Assembly (NCBI RefSeq): GCF_030272615.1 | Contig: NC_081408.1 | Coordinates: 761,788,673 to 761,848,672, forward strand | Reading direction: 5' to 3' | Source of the DNA: Cryptomeria japonica | Taxonomy: Eukaryota; Streptophyta; Pinopsida; Cupressales; Cupressaceae | DNA length: 60,000 nucleotides | Part shown: positions 34,270-44,589 of the stretch, one piece after another | Layout of the letters: each line of letters starts with the position of its first letter | Position numbering within the stretch: position 1 is the stretch's first letter | Made by a program: the position numbers and the translations under genes | Notes under the pieces: generated by a model | Database searches by the model: none | What the model was told of the DNA's origin: nothing | The model's input: the letters and a program-made list of their open reading frames with translations, nothing else

Positions 34270-34462
34270 CTATCTCGATTGGATAGATGCCTACCCCACA
34301 TGGGTAGATGCCTATCTCGATTTGGATAGATGCCTACCCCATATGGGTAGATGCCTATCTCGTATTGGATAGATGAAATCTTATGTCCCGTATGGACAAG
34401 TGCCTAACCCGTATGGTTAGATGCTCATCCCGGATGGATGAATGCCTAATCCAAATGGATGG
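34270..34462. repeat. Array of about nine 17-bp hairpins, 21-bp period (5' LTR)
   Basis: Units start at 34270, 34291, 34312, 34334, 34355, 34381, 34404, 34425 and 34446. Stem pairs change together: CTATC/GATAG, CTACCC/GGGTAG, CTAACC/GGTTAG, TCATCC/GGATGA, with 5-6 nt loops. The ninth unit is weak. Linker is mainly ATGC. Confidence 0.88.
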
Positions 34463-34563
34463 ATGCCCAAAGTATGTGATTGAATCAAACACAAATGATT
34501 AAATTTAACAAAAAAAAAGAATGGTCAAATTTTGCTGGGTTAAATATGGTGGGTTATTACATG

Positions 34564-34575
34564 TGGTATCAGAGC
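34564..34575 (+). promoter_or_regulatory. Primer-binding site (initiator Met tRNA)
   Basis: TGGTATCAGAGC begins two bases after the 5' LTR end. Confidence 0.95.
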
Positions 34576-34727
34576 AAAGGTTCAAATCTAGGCCTTGTGC
34601 TCACTTCAATTTATACAACTAAGGGAATGTTTTGCAATGATATAAATTAAATTTTAAAAATATTAAATCAAGAACTAACTAAGTGTTTGCTAAGGACAAG
34701 GGTACAATTTCCTGAGTTTGAACAAGG

Positions 34728-37700
34728 GTAGACCTCTATGTGGCACCCCTAGGATTATATGATATAATTATTGGAATGAGTTGGTTAACAAACCATCAAG
34801 CTAATTTAGATTGCTATAATAAAGTTGTTGAATGTTTGGATGATGGGGGAAAAGGGGTCAAAATCCAAGGAAGGTTTAACCCCATTAATATAGAAACCAT
34901 ATCAGCCATGCAATTAAAGAAGGAAAGAAGAAGAGGAGGCCAAATCTATATGGTTGAAATTGATGAAGGAAAAGAGGAAAATACCCCAACCTTTGAAAAT
35001 ACCCCTTTCTTAAATGAATTCAAGGATGTTTTTCCAGAAGAATTACCCGGCTTACCCCCTAAAAGGAATTTTGACTTTTCTATCGAAGTACTACCAGGAG
35101 TTGAACCAATATCAAGGGTACCTTACCGTATGAACACAACAGAATTACAAGAGCTCAAAATGCAATTAGAGGAACTCTTAGCTAAGGGATTAATAAGGCC
35201 AAGTAAATCACAATGGGGAGCGCCAATTTTGTTTGTTAAGAAGAAGGATGGAACCTTAAGACTATGCATCGACTATAGGATGTTGAACAAGGTCACCATA
35301 AAGAATAGGTATCCCTTACCTCGCATAGAGGATCTTTTTGACCAAATGAAAGGAGCAGCAGTTTTCTCAAAGATAGACCTCCGGTCAGGGTACCATCAAC
35401 TCAGAATTAAGGAGGGAGACATTCCGAAAACAACTTTTAGGACTAGATATGGGCATTATGAATTCACAATAGTTCCTTTTGGTGTAACCAATGCCCGAGC
35501 TGCATTTATGAACCTAATGAATAGTGTACTCCGTGACTACTTGGATAAATTTGTTTTGGTATTTCTGGATGACATATTGATTTACTCTAAGAATGAGGAG
35601 GAACATTTAGTGCACCTACAAATTGTTTTGCAAAGGTTGAGAGAACATAAGTTATATGGGAAATTGTCTAAATGTGCCTTCTTCGAGGAAAAGATTCACT
35701 ACCTTGGGCATATAATATCAAAGGAAGGAATAGCAGTTGATCCAGATAAGATAAAGGCAATAGTAGAATGGTTGATCCCTAAAAACGTTTCAGAGGTAAG
35801 AAGCTTTATGGGGCTAGCAGGTTACTATAGGAGGTTTGTGGAAGGATTCTCTAAGATAGCAAACCCCATCACCTCATTACAAAGGAAGGGTAAAATGTTT
35901 GTGTGGACAGAACAAAGTGATAAGGCATTCCAAATTTTGAAAGGGAAACTAACGTCAGCACCCATTCTAAAAGTACCAGATCCGAATGGACACTTCATAG
36001 TCGTAACTGATGCTTCTATTGAAGGTTAAGGAGGAGTACTTGTCCAAGATGAAGGGGTAGTAGCTTATGAATCCAAAAAGCTAAAGACTCATGAAGTCAA
36101 TTATGCACCCCACGACTTAGAGTTGGCAACAATTGTGCATGCCCTACAAAAATGGAGACACTTCTTACTAGGGAAGCCCTTTGAGTTAAAATCAGATAAC
36201 CAAGGACTAAAGTACATCTTTACCCAACCCCACTTAAATGCCAGACAAAGAAGGTGGTTAGAGTTTCTAAGTGAATATGATTTTGAAATTGAATATATTA
36301 AGGGGAAGGAAAATAGGGTGGCAGATGTCTTAAGAAGGAGGAGACACTTGATGACTATAGCAACATTCAAAACTTCTTTCAAAAGGCAAGTAATGGATGA
36401 ACAAGGACATGACCCATGGTATGAGCAAGTCAAATTGACTTTAGAACACGATCCAACCGATCCTAAGATTGGAGGGTATACATTAGATGAAGATGGATTG
36501 CTCAGATACAATAATAGAAATCTATATTCCTAATTCAGGGAACTTAAGGGAAGTAGTCTTGTCGAAGGCTCACAATGCCCCTTATTCAGGGCACCCAGGA
36601 GTTAACAAACTTTATGCAGATCTAAAGAAGTTATACTTTTGGCAAGGGATGAAGAATGACATTGTCAAGTATGTGGCTAAATATTTGGAGTGTCAAAGAG
36701 TAAAGGCAAAACATAGACATCCAGCTGGATTGTTACAATTGCACAATGTACCTCAACACAAGTGGCAAGTTATTAGCATGGATTTTGTGCAAGGGTTACC
36801 CATGTCACCTTCTAGGCATGATGCAATAATGGTGGTAATTGACAAACTCACTAAGGTGGCACACTTTATACCAGGGAACCTAACGGATGATGCACCTACC
36901 TTGGATAGGCGCTTTGTTAAGGAAATATTTAGGTTGCATGGAATACCAGAGAAAATCATATGAGATAGAGATGCTAGATTCACTTCAAGGTTTTGGACCA
37001 CTCTTCAATCAACTCTAGGAACTCAACTAAATTTTAGCACTACATACCATCCTGAAACTGACGGTCAGATAGAAAGGACAAATCAGATTATGGAAGACCT
37101 ACTTCGCATGTATTGCATGGACCAACAGAAGAAATGGGAAGAGTACCTACCTCTGGTAGAATTTGCTTACAATAATACATATCAAACATCTTTGGGAATG
37201 ACACCTTTCAAAGCTTTGCATGGTAGACCATGTCGAACACCTTTGAGTTGGGATAGTCTTGAAGATAGAGTGATTATTGGACTAGATATGTTGAAAGAGA
37301 TGGAGAGGAAAACTAAGGAAATTAGGCAAAGATTGAAGGAAGCCTCATATAGGTAGAAAAGTTATGCAAACAAAAACAGGACAACAAGGGGGTTTGAGGT
37401 GGGAGAGAAAGTCTTCCTAAGGGTTAGGCCACACAAGAGTTCCATAAGATTTGGGAAAAATACTAAGCTTGCATCTCATTATTTTGGACCTTTTGAAATA
37501 TTGGGAAGGATTAATCCAGTTGCATATCGGTTGGCCTTACCTCCCCAATTGAGCCGAATCCACGATGTCTTCCATGTATCTCTTCTTAAAAAGTATGTAC
37601 CTGATGAGAAACACATTTTGAATTGGGATGTTTTATAGGTCTAGGAAATGGGAGGAATAATGATAGAGCCATTCAAAATCTTGGAGAGGCGCTAGTGCCA

Positions 37701-37815
37701 GTTGCGCAACAAAGAGGTTGATCAGTGCAAGGTACAATGAGACCAGTATGATGAAAAGAATGCCACGTGGGAAGATACTAAGGAAATGCAGCAGTTGTTT
37801 CCTTTTTTGTTTTAA
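34728..37815 (+). pseudogene. Chromovirus pol relic: protease end, RT, RNase H, integrase, chromodomain
   Basis: It starts mid-protease ([13 protein letters not shown]). RT is open from there to 36026 and keeps [24 protein letters not shown] and catalytic [12 protein letters not shown] at 36027 cuts RNase H just after the first aspartate (VTDASIEG); the same frame continues with RNase H to about 36515. A frameshift near 36517 leads into integrase: zinc-binding H and C residues, catalytic D (ISMDFVQGLP), TGA at 36961, second D ([11 protein letters not shown]) and E ([13 protein letters not shown]). TAG occurs at 37354 and 37636. The last part, PFKILERR to NATWEDTKEMQQLF, is a chromodomain with two more stops, ending 37815. 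Chromodomains steer integration to modified histones. Gag is absent. Non-functional. Confidence 0.93.
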
Positions 37816-37875
37816 TCATGATCTATAGACTCTTTTGGATGCGTTCAATAAGTGCATCGGGACGATGCACAAATT

Positions 37876-37888
37876 AAGGGGGGGAGGA
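37876..37888 (+). promoter_or_regulatory. Polypurine tract of chromovirus
   Basis: AAGGGGGGGAGGA directly precedes the 3' LTR start at 37889. Confidence 0.88.
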
Positions 37889-39355
37889 TGTCACAACCCT
37901 CCTTTATCACTTTTGGATTTAAATTACAATTTTATTTTATCTTTGGATAAGCTATTTAAATGATTGAATAAATGTTATAAAAATAATGAAAAATAATAAC
38001 ACACACACACACATGGAAAATATACATTATTTTTATTTATTTATTTTCCACATCCAATTATGGCACATGTTGTAGGAAGAATAAGAAGCTTCTAGAGGAT
38101 TCTCTACCACCTTGAATGTAACTCTGCCCACTAAGTCTAATCAATTTGCATGAAGTCCAAAATTGGGAAAGAATCTTCTTTTTAATTAAATTTTCTAGAT
38201 AATGGAATGGAGGGAATTTTCTTATAAAATGATATGCAAGTTTCAAAGAAGGGAGTTGATTATGTTGTGAAGAAAATTTCCCAAGTCTTGGAAGTAGATC
38301 TTTTTGGTAGTCTTATTTTCGTTGCAGGAATTTTAAGTTGTGATTGGAAGGATTTCCCTCAAGTTGCAAGGAAGGATCATAAGGGTAACTAGTGGATTCA
38401 ACATCAAGCTCGATTGACCAGGTTCTCTCCTTGTTGTTTATCTTTACATTTACTTGTGAGGAATTCATAATATCAGAAATAGTTATAGATCTTCCTTTAT
38501 ATAAAGAAATTCTTTTATTAGATTTTAAATATTTTATTTGGAGATAAATAATAATGATAATGCTTTCATATAGTGCATGCAAAGGATAATTATTTACTTA
38601 TTTTATTTTCCTTAAGAAGATAAGCACATGATCTTATTTTTTATTTTTTTAAAGATTTTAGCAAAAGGAAAAATCACATTCTTTTATTTGTTTAAAATCT
38701 CTCTTTCTGAGATTTAAAATTTATTCCCTGTGTGATTTGAATCTTTTTCAATCCTCTGGTTCTTCGAATGAAAATCTGAATCTTGTTCTTTAATCTTTCT
38801 AAGATTATTAGTTAAACAATTCTTTTATGTGATTATTAGTTAAACAAATCTCTCTGTGAATAATGATTAAAATAAAATCTTTGTGAAATGAGTTGAATAA
38901 AATCTTTGTGAAATGAGTTGAATAAAATCTCCGTGAAATGAGTTGAATAAAATCTCTTTGTGAATATTGGTTGAACCTCTGTGATTATTAGTTGAATAAA
39001 ATCCTCCTGTGAATACTGGAAATGAATTCTGGAAATAAACAATCTCCCTGTGAAATCTGGAAATAAACCTCCCCGTGAGTTGAAATAAGATCTCCCTGCA
39101 AATATTAGTTGATTAAACAATCCTCCTGTGAATACAGGAAATGAATTCTGGAAATAAACAATCCCCCTCTGAAATCTAGAAATAAACCTCCCTATGAGTT
39201 GAAATAAGATCTCCCTGCAAATATTAGTTAATTAAACAATCCTCCTGTGAATACTAGAAAATATTAACCTTCTGGTTACTGAAAACCAATCTAAAACAAT
39301 TGTTTGTTTATCTATCTTATTCATGTTCTTTTTTTTATAAATAAATACTCCTTTG

Positions 39356-39358
<3 letters not shown>

Positions 39359-39412
<54 letters not shown>

Positions 39413-39439
39413 GTTAAAAGAAAATAAATAAATAAATAA

Positions 39440-39526
<87 letters not shown>
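39359..39526. repeat. (TA)n microsatellite, interrupted, in the 3' LTR
   Basis: Two TA runs flank ATGTTAAAAGAAAA and (AAAT/TAAA)n at about 39412-39443. The 5' LTR has one shorter run. Confidence 0.93.
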
Positions 39527-39530
<4 letters not shown>

Positions 39531-41378
39531 GAAGATTAATGGCACAGTCAAAGAAAAGAATTATAAATTTTGCATGGCGTATGGGGAGGGGAGTGGTTAT
39601 TGTAACCGTAGGGGAGTGTGGGGGGGGGGGGGCCGCGGTGTCCCCTCAACCCTACGACCCTACGCATGTAGGACCGTAGGGGGTGACGGGACCCGTGGTC
39701 CCCACCCCCTATTTGCTTTTAAACAAACAATTTCGATTTTTTTTTTATTATACTTGCAAAATGGAATTTTAATAATTGTTTTAATTAAATTTTAAGTTAA
39801 TTTTTTTTTTTATATAATCGTTTTTAATTAAATTTTAAGTTAATTATCAATGATTGTTTTAGTTACTTTTTTTGTTAATTGCTAACAATTGTTTAGTTAA
39901 ATTTTAAGTTAATAAATTAGCAAAGGATTGTAATAAAAAATTATTGTCTCAATCCCTTGAGGGATTTATTGGACTACTTGATTAGTGATTTTGGCTCACT
40001 TAAAAACAAATAAGTCTTATTATTACAATTTGATCCAAAATTTCCAAAAGTATAAGCTAATCACTCATTTGGAACTAGTAACTCTATAATTTAAATATTC
40101 TCACGATCGAAGTAAACATTACTTAATCTCGTATGTAGATGTCACTATTTTTACATCATGCGCATTACTTATATGTTAAATTGCATTCATTGATGAGCAA
40201 GTTACCTTCCCATTATCTTCATACAAGTTACATGTTTTAATATATGAGTTCATAATTGCCTTTATCATACCATTATATATTAATTAGTTGAGTTGTAGAA
40301 GAATGGTATTTATTTTATCAAATGGTACTTGGTTGCCATCAAAGTATTTATTCAAATAATTAACTTCGAAAGGTCTAATTATGTACATTCTTTTCGTGAT
40401 TATTTTCAAGCATGATGTTTTCATAGCTCTTAGTTAGAAAACTAAATAAAGGAAGATGAAAACCAAAACCTAGTAGCGTTCAATATATATGGTGCCTCTG
40501 GGTCACACTTACGTGTAATGCCGTCGTGTTGAACTACTGCACTTAATGCCTAATAAAGCTACATCAACGACGTCTGTGGCATCGTCCCTATAAATCGTTG
40601 GGGAGTAATAAGGGACACTTGGAAGCTAAAATCCAAGGGGCGAGTAATCCCCCTTGGATCGATAATCTAATAAGATAATTTTCAAATGATTTTACATCCG
40701 TTGAGTTAAATCATAGTAAACCCCCCTTTAGGATTGGTTAAGTAAAAATGCTTTTATGGAATTAATTTTCGAAGAGATATTGTTGTCGATTGACAATTGG
40801 TCAAGGGTGACGCTTATGATAAGAATTAGGATCTAGTTATTTTAGGCCACAAGCAATAGGCCATCTTGAGCCTTTGCTTAAGCGCTACCATTGTGGGTAG
40901 CAACCGCAGAGAAACTGTTTGGGACATTGACCCTAGAAAGGGTTGCGTACCCACAAATCAGTTTACATCAAACCATAGAGTAGAAAATAGAACTACATAC
41001 TTTACGCCTTGATCCCGTGTTGAAGCGGGTATGTAGGCAGTGCTGGGATGGAGTTGTCCCTTGTACTCGGGCGTTTGTGGGTGGGGTCTAGGCTTGGTAA
41101 GAAGAAAGATTGAGTAAGAATCCTATTTTGAAAGATAAGATAATTAAAATTAGAAAAAGTAATTCAATGCATACTCTGAAGGAATCCCGTATAGATTCGC
41201 TTGACTTTCCGAGGCTTTAAGCCAAATTCCGAGGCGAAATTCAAGCTTGTATTATGTTATTCAATTACTCCTAAGGATGGCGACCTCAGTGCACTTCTGT
41301 TAGAAGAGTGTAGTACTTAGTGACTGGTTTAGGACACGAATGGTCCCGATGAGTCTAAGTCTCTGGCCAGAGCACCTC

Positions 41379-41605
41379 CTATCCCGATTGGATAGATGCC
41401 TACCCTGCATGGGTAGATGCCTATCCCGATTTGGATAGATGCCTACCTTGCATGGGTAGATGCCTATCCCGATTTGGATAGATGCCTACCCTGCATGGGT
41501 AGATGCCTATCCCAATTTGGATAGATGAAATCTTATGTCCCGTATGGACAAGTGCCTAACCCGTATGGTTAGATGCTCATCCCGGATGGATGAATGCCTA
41601 ATCCA
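41379..41605. repeat. Array of about eleven 17-bp hairpins, 21-bp period (3' LTR)
   Basis: Units start at 41379, 41400, 41421, 41443, 41464, 41486, 41507, 41532, 41556 and 41577, plus a weak last one. The first seven alternate CTATCC/GGATAG with CTACCC/GGGTAG (one CTACCT). The 5' LTR has five such alternating units. Confidence 0.88.
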
Positions 41606-41716
41606 AATGGATGGATGCCCAAAGTATGTGATTGAATCAAACACAAACGATTAAATTTAACAACAAAGGTCAAATTTTGTTGGGTTAAATATGGTGGGTT
41701 ATTACAGGCTGCAGAA

Positions 41717-42105
41717 AGAAAATCGCTCCATGAGAGGAGCACTTGAAATTTTCCTATACTTAGTCAATTTTTGACATTTTTTCATTTTTCACTTTGTCAA
41801 GTTGCACTCATTAATTCCTCTCACCTCCACATTGTCTCTTACACATCAAATTAGCATCAAATTTGTCTTGAGAAGGATTTCGCTCCATGAGGAAGGCAAT
41901 GCAAATGACTTCAAATTTGTTCTTCATTACTTCATGTTTGAGTAATTTGTCATCTATCCACGTAAAGGAGACAATTCAACCTTGGAGAAGGCTTTAAGAT
42001 CGATTTCGCTCCCAAACTCAAGCAAAGGAAGCACTTTTCGCTCCCAATGAGGGGCAATGGAAATAAAAATTGCTCCAATTCAGGAGCAATGGAAATGAAT
42101 TCAAG
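41717..42105. repeat. Hairpin units of family-B copy 2, second block
   Basis: This continues the 30205-30800 series past the chromovirus: CGCTCCATGAGAGGAGCA at about 41722, CGCTCCATGAGGAAGGCA, CGCTCCCAATGAGGGGCA and TTGCTCCAATTCAGGAGCAA near 42069. The block confirms that both flanks belong to one LTR. Confidence 0.75.
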
Positions 42106-43154
42106 CTCAGCCTCCAAGATTTTGCTTCATGCGCAAAGTCACTTGCTGAAAAGTAAAAATAAACCTTCATTGCTGAATTAGTCACTGGGGTTTCATTCAT
42201 AGCAAGTGATCGAATTGATCAACTTTGATCACTTGGTTGTATTTTGGATGAATCATCATTCAAGGATTCCTTTGTATTAGAGGATGCGATCCATCAGATT
42301 TTGCTTGATTTGTTTCTCAATCTGCATTGAATTAGATAATTTGATGTTTGAACTGAGTGACTTATTCTCCCTTCCTAGCTTTCCATCCCTCTATCAAACT
42401 TGAAAAGCAACAAAAGAAGAAGAAGAAAGTATTGTCTGATAATGCAATGGAATTCCTTCAAAATCTGCCCTTTTTTGCCTTCAACAGATTGGATAACAAT
42501 GTCTTTAAGTTAAACATTTGACCTTTCATATCAAAAGAGCATCTTGATGTAGCATTTGATCAAAGTCTTATTGCCAAATTCGCTGATCTTCATCACTAAA
42601 ACTGCTTCCTTAATGTCTGATCAGAATTTCTTATTGAATGTTGTTAAAATGATGTGAAACACTCTCTTTATATGGGCGTTGGATGTTAAGGGTCTTTTTA
42701 CTCTATCCTCATTAAAGTGACATATCTTTATTCAAAGGCCAACTCCCCATCTTTTGTGTTGCTTTCCTTTTTCCAAAATAAAATAAAATATGCCTTAAAA
42801 CTTTTTCCACAACCTTAGAGTTTGGTGGGGCCCAATCAAGGCTACGTGGTAAAGGAAGTCAAAAGAAATACCATGCCTTTAAACAAGCTTTCTAAATCTC
42901 CATTTCAGATTTTGTGGGGGCTAGGAGGAGAATCCTTAAAAAACTTATTTAATAAACATTTCAAAAATCTCCAACCTGGAAGTTAGTGGGTCCCAACAAA
43001 ACAGTCCTTAAGACCTTTATTTCTCCATATTTGAAATTTGAAGTGGGGCCAAGCAATGCCACATGGGCAAAGGGACGTGAAAGAAATCAGAATGCCTTAA
43101 AAGGCCTTTAAAATCTCCAAGTTCGAATTTTGTGGTGGGGGCCCAATAATATGT

Positions 43155-43573
43155 GGCACGATAGTAGAAGGGAGGGGGAGTTAAGGTAGTAAGGTGAAAA
43201 GAGTGTTGTGGTAGGAAGTAAGGGGATGCGGTGAGAAGGAGCCACAAGGGGGGCACGGAGGAAAGGATACGAGAGACATAAGGGGTAAATAAAAAGGTAA
43301 GGATGTAGGGTGTAAGGTGTAGGGAGTAGTTAAGGGGTTATGGGTAGTGAAGGGAGTTGGTGGTAGGGAGTAGAAGGGTAGGATATAGGTAAAGGTTTGG
43401 GGGAGGGAGTAGGATAAGGGTAGATGTTAAGTTAGGGTGGGTAGGTTATAAGGAAAAGGATAGATGGGTAGGATAAGATAGGATAGATGAAATGATAGGT
43501 TAGCGAGGAAGGTTATGAAGGAAATTAGGATAGGGAAGGGGTAGATGATGAGTAGGCGATGTTGGGAGAGGTC
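43155..43573. repeat. Purine/G-rich, C-poor tract
   Basis: About 420 bp of the plus strand is nearly free of C and made of GGTAG, AAGGG and GGATAG words, for example GGGTAGGATATAGGTAAAGG. It lies near the 5' end of family-B copy 2. Copy 1 lacks an equivalent. It is a degenerate low-complexity expansion. Confidence 0.75.
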
Positions 43574-43805
43574 TCATTCATGAAGAGCGAAATTTGTTCT
43601 GATCATATCTTAGCCACCCGAGACATTGCACTTCTTCCAAAATGAAAGTCTAACAACTAAAGACTCAAAATTTAACCTAGAGAGCAGGAAAAAAGTGGGG
43701 GTCCCCATTTACAATGGGGCGATGTGTGATTTGGTCACAACAGGTTCCATGTCCTCATCAAATGAAACCTTCTCCACGGTCACACCTCTTCATCATGTCC
43801 ACCCT

Positions 43806-44030
43806 TTGTAATGGTCACAACTTTTCACAATCACCACCCTTTTGAAAGAGTCACAACTCTTCATCATTTATGCCCTTTGAAAGAGTCAAAACCTCCCATA
43901 ATTATGCCCTTTGAAAGAGTCACAACCTTTTATAATTACCACCCTTTTGAAAGATTCACAACCTTTCATCATTTTATATCCTTTGAAAGAGTCACAACCT
44001 TTCATAATTTCTGCCCTCCTTTGGAAGAGT
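43806..44030. repeat. Minisatellite in solo LTR A
   Basis: Seven or so imperfect units of about 36-41 bp built on CTTTTGAAAGAGTCACAACC, then TTTCATAATT and a short spacer ending CCC. The open plus-strand frames here (PFERVTTFH-type peptides) come from the repeat. Confidence 0.85.
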
Positions 44031-44316
44031 CACTTCCTTATTTACTTCCCATTCCTTGCTTCTTCCATTGATTCTTCCTTGATTCACATGCTCCATCTTT
44101 CTTCTCCTCCTTCCTCACAAATGAGGTTCTCTTCTCCCTTTTAAATATCATGTTTGAGTCACAACTTTTCATTTTAGGCCCGTTGACCATTCATTAACTT
44201 AATTAAATTTTAATTATATTGAATCTTATTCTTTTATATTTTAATCTAAATTTTATTTTTTTACTTTTGTTTTTTAATTTTACTATTTAATCCTATTTCA
44301 AAGTGGGAACATTACA

Positions 44317-44545
44317 TGTGACCTCTTAGTTTCCAACTTCGAAGCACCCATCTTGTGACAATGTCAATGTTGGGACAATTTCCACAAAATCTCTGCACAA
44401 GTGAATTCCTAAGCCAAGTAGATGATTCAATAGGAAGAGAATCTGAGATATATCTATTCTCCACCTTAGCCTCAATAGAGATCCTAGGACAATCACCCTC
44501 TCTGAAACACCTAGCAAACAAATCATAGTCATAACCAATTTGCAA
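44317..44545 (-). pseudogene. DUF4283 relic 2, N-terminal part
   Basis: Minus-strand frame starting MQIGYDYDLFARCFREGDC, with STWLRNSLVQRFCGNCP and VTRWVLRSWKLRGH. The end (W-RWV-WK-GH) matches the segment before the DUF4283 core. The frame runs into solo LTR A and resumes, in frame, at 28524. The first methionine is a candidate start only; no promoter is visible. Confidence 0.68.
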
Positions 44546-44589
44546 GCTTGAAGTACTAACGTCCTACAACATGCAAGCTTCCACTAACA

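Larger units (their letters stand above)
30879..34561 (+). repeat. Chromovirus 5' LTR (3683 bp)
   Basis: It starts TGTCACAACC and ends TTATTACA. Along its length it has a CA microsatellite (about 30989), tandem copies of GTGAAATGAGTTGAATAAAA (about 31875-31925), two roughly 120-bp tandem copies (31971-32212), a TA run, a GC-rich island and the 21-bp hairpin array. All are shared with the 3' LTR at 37889-41706. Confidence 0.93.
30879..41706 (+). mobile_element. Chromovirus-type Ty3/Gypsy element lacking gag
   Basis: LTRs are 30879-34561 (3683 bp) and 37889-41706 (3818 bp), starting TGTCACAACCC and ending GGGTTATTACA. Flanks GGCTT (30874-30878) and GGCTG (41707-41711) are a target duplication with one change. 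The primer site is at 34564 and the polypurine tract at 37876. The interior is only 3.3 kb: the pol relic starts inside protease and ends with a chromodomain remnant, so gag and most of protease are deleted. Long LTRs, a chromodomain and this RT type suggest the Tekay/Del lineage. LTRs differ by few substitutions but differ in repeat copy number, so the insertion is younger than its neighbours. Confidence 0.93.
37889..41706 (+). repeat. Chromovirus 3' LTR (3818 bp)
   Basis: It matches 30879-34561. Extra length comes from a longer, interrupted TA run (39359-39526), a third copy of the GTGAAATGAGTTGAATAAAA unit, and two extra hairpin units in the 21-bp array. It ends GGGTTATTACA, then the duplication GGCTG. 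Confidence 0.93.
28635..43742 (-). mobile_element. Long solo LTR, family B copy 2 (about 4.28 kb net), split by chromovirus
   Basis: On the minus strand it starts TGTTGTGACCAAATCAC at 43742 and ends near 28635, where the plus strand reads TGTTGATCGTG. Both ends match copy 1 (5299-10071). The duplication GGTTC is perfect (28630-28634 and 43743-43747). A TATA box (29456-29463) and the downstream 800 bp also align with copy 1. The U3 hairpin units are a different sequence (GCTCC-loop-GGAGC) but in the same location. The chromovirus 30879-41706 sits inside U3. No internal coding region is present, so this is a solo LTR. Confidence 0.88.
28530..44316 (+). mobile_element. Solo LTR 'A' (about 0.68 kb net), split by nested insertions
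   Basis: The left part, 28530-28634, starts TGTAATATCCCC, a common Ty3/Gypsy LTR start. The right part, about 43748-44316, ends GGGAACATTACA. TG/CA ends are present. Flanks ATTGA (28525-28529) and TGTGA (44317-44321) match at three of five positions, a plausible decayed duplication. The stronger evidence is coding: removing this interval and one 5-bp copy joins the two halves of DUF4283 relic 2 in the same frame (GGT CAC ATT CAG GTG). The right part holds a roughly 38-bp minisatellite. No internal domain remains. Confidence 0.78.

Noticed and set aside
36101-36511. 136-codon minus-strand frame opposite chromovirus RNase H
   Set aside because: Shadow frame; the plus strand has the conserved RNase H motifs.
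43811-44144. Two overlapping plus-strand frames with PFERVTTFH-type repeats
   Set aside because: Products of the minisatellite in solo LTR A.
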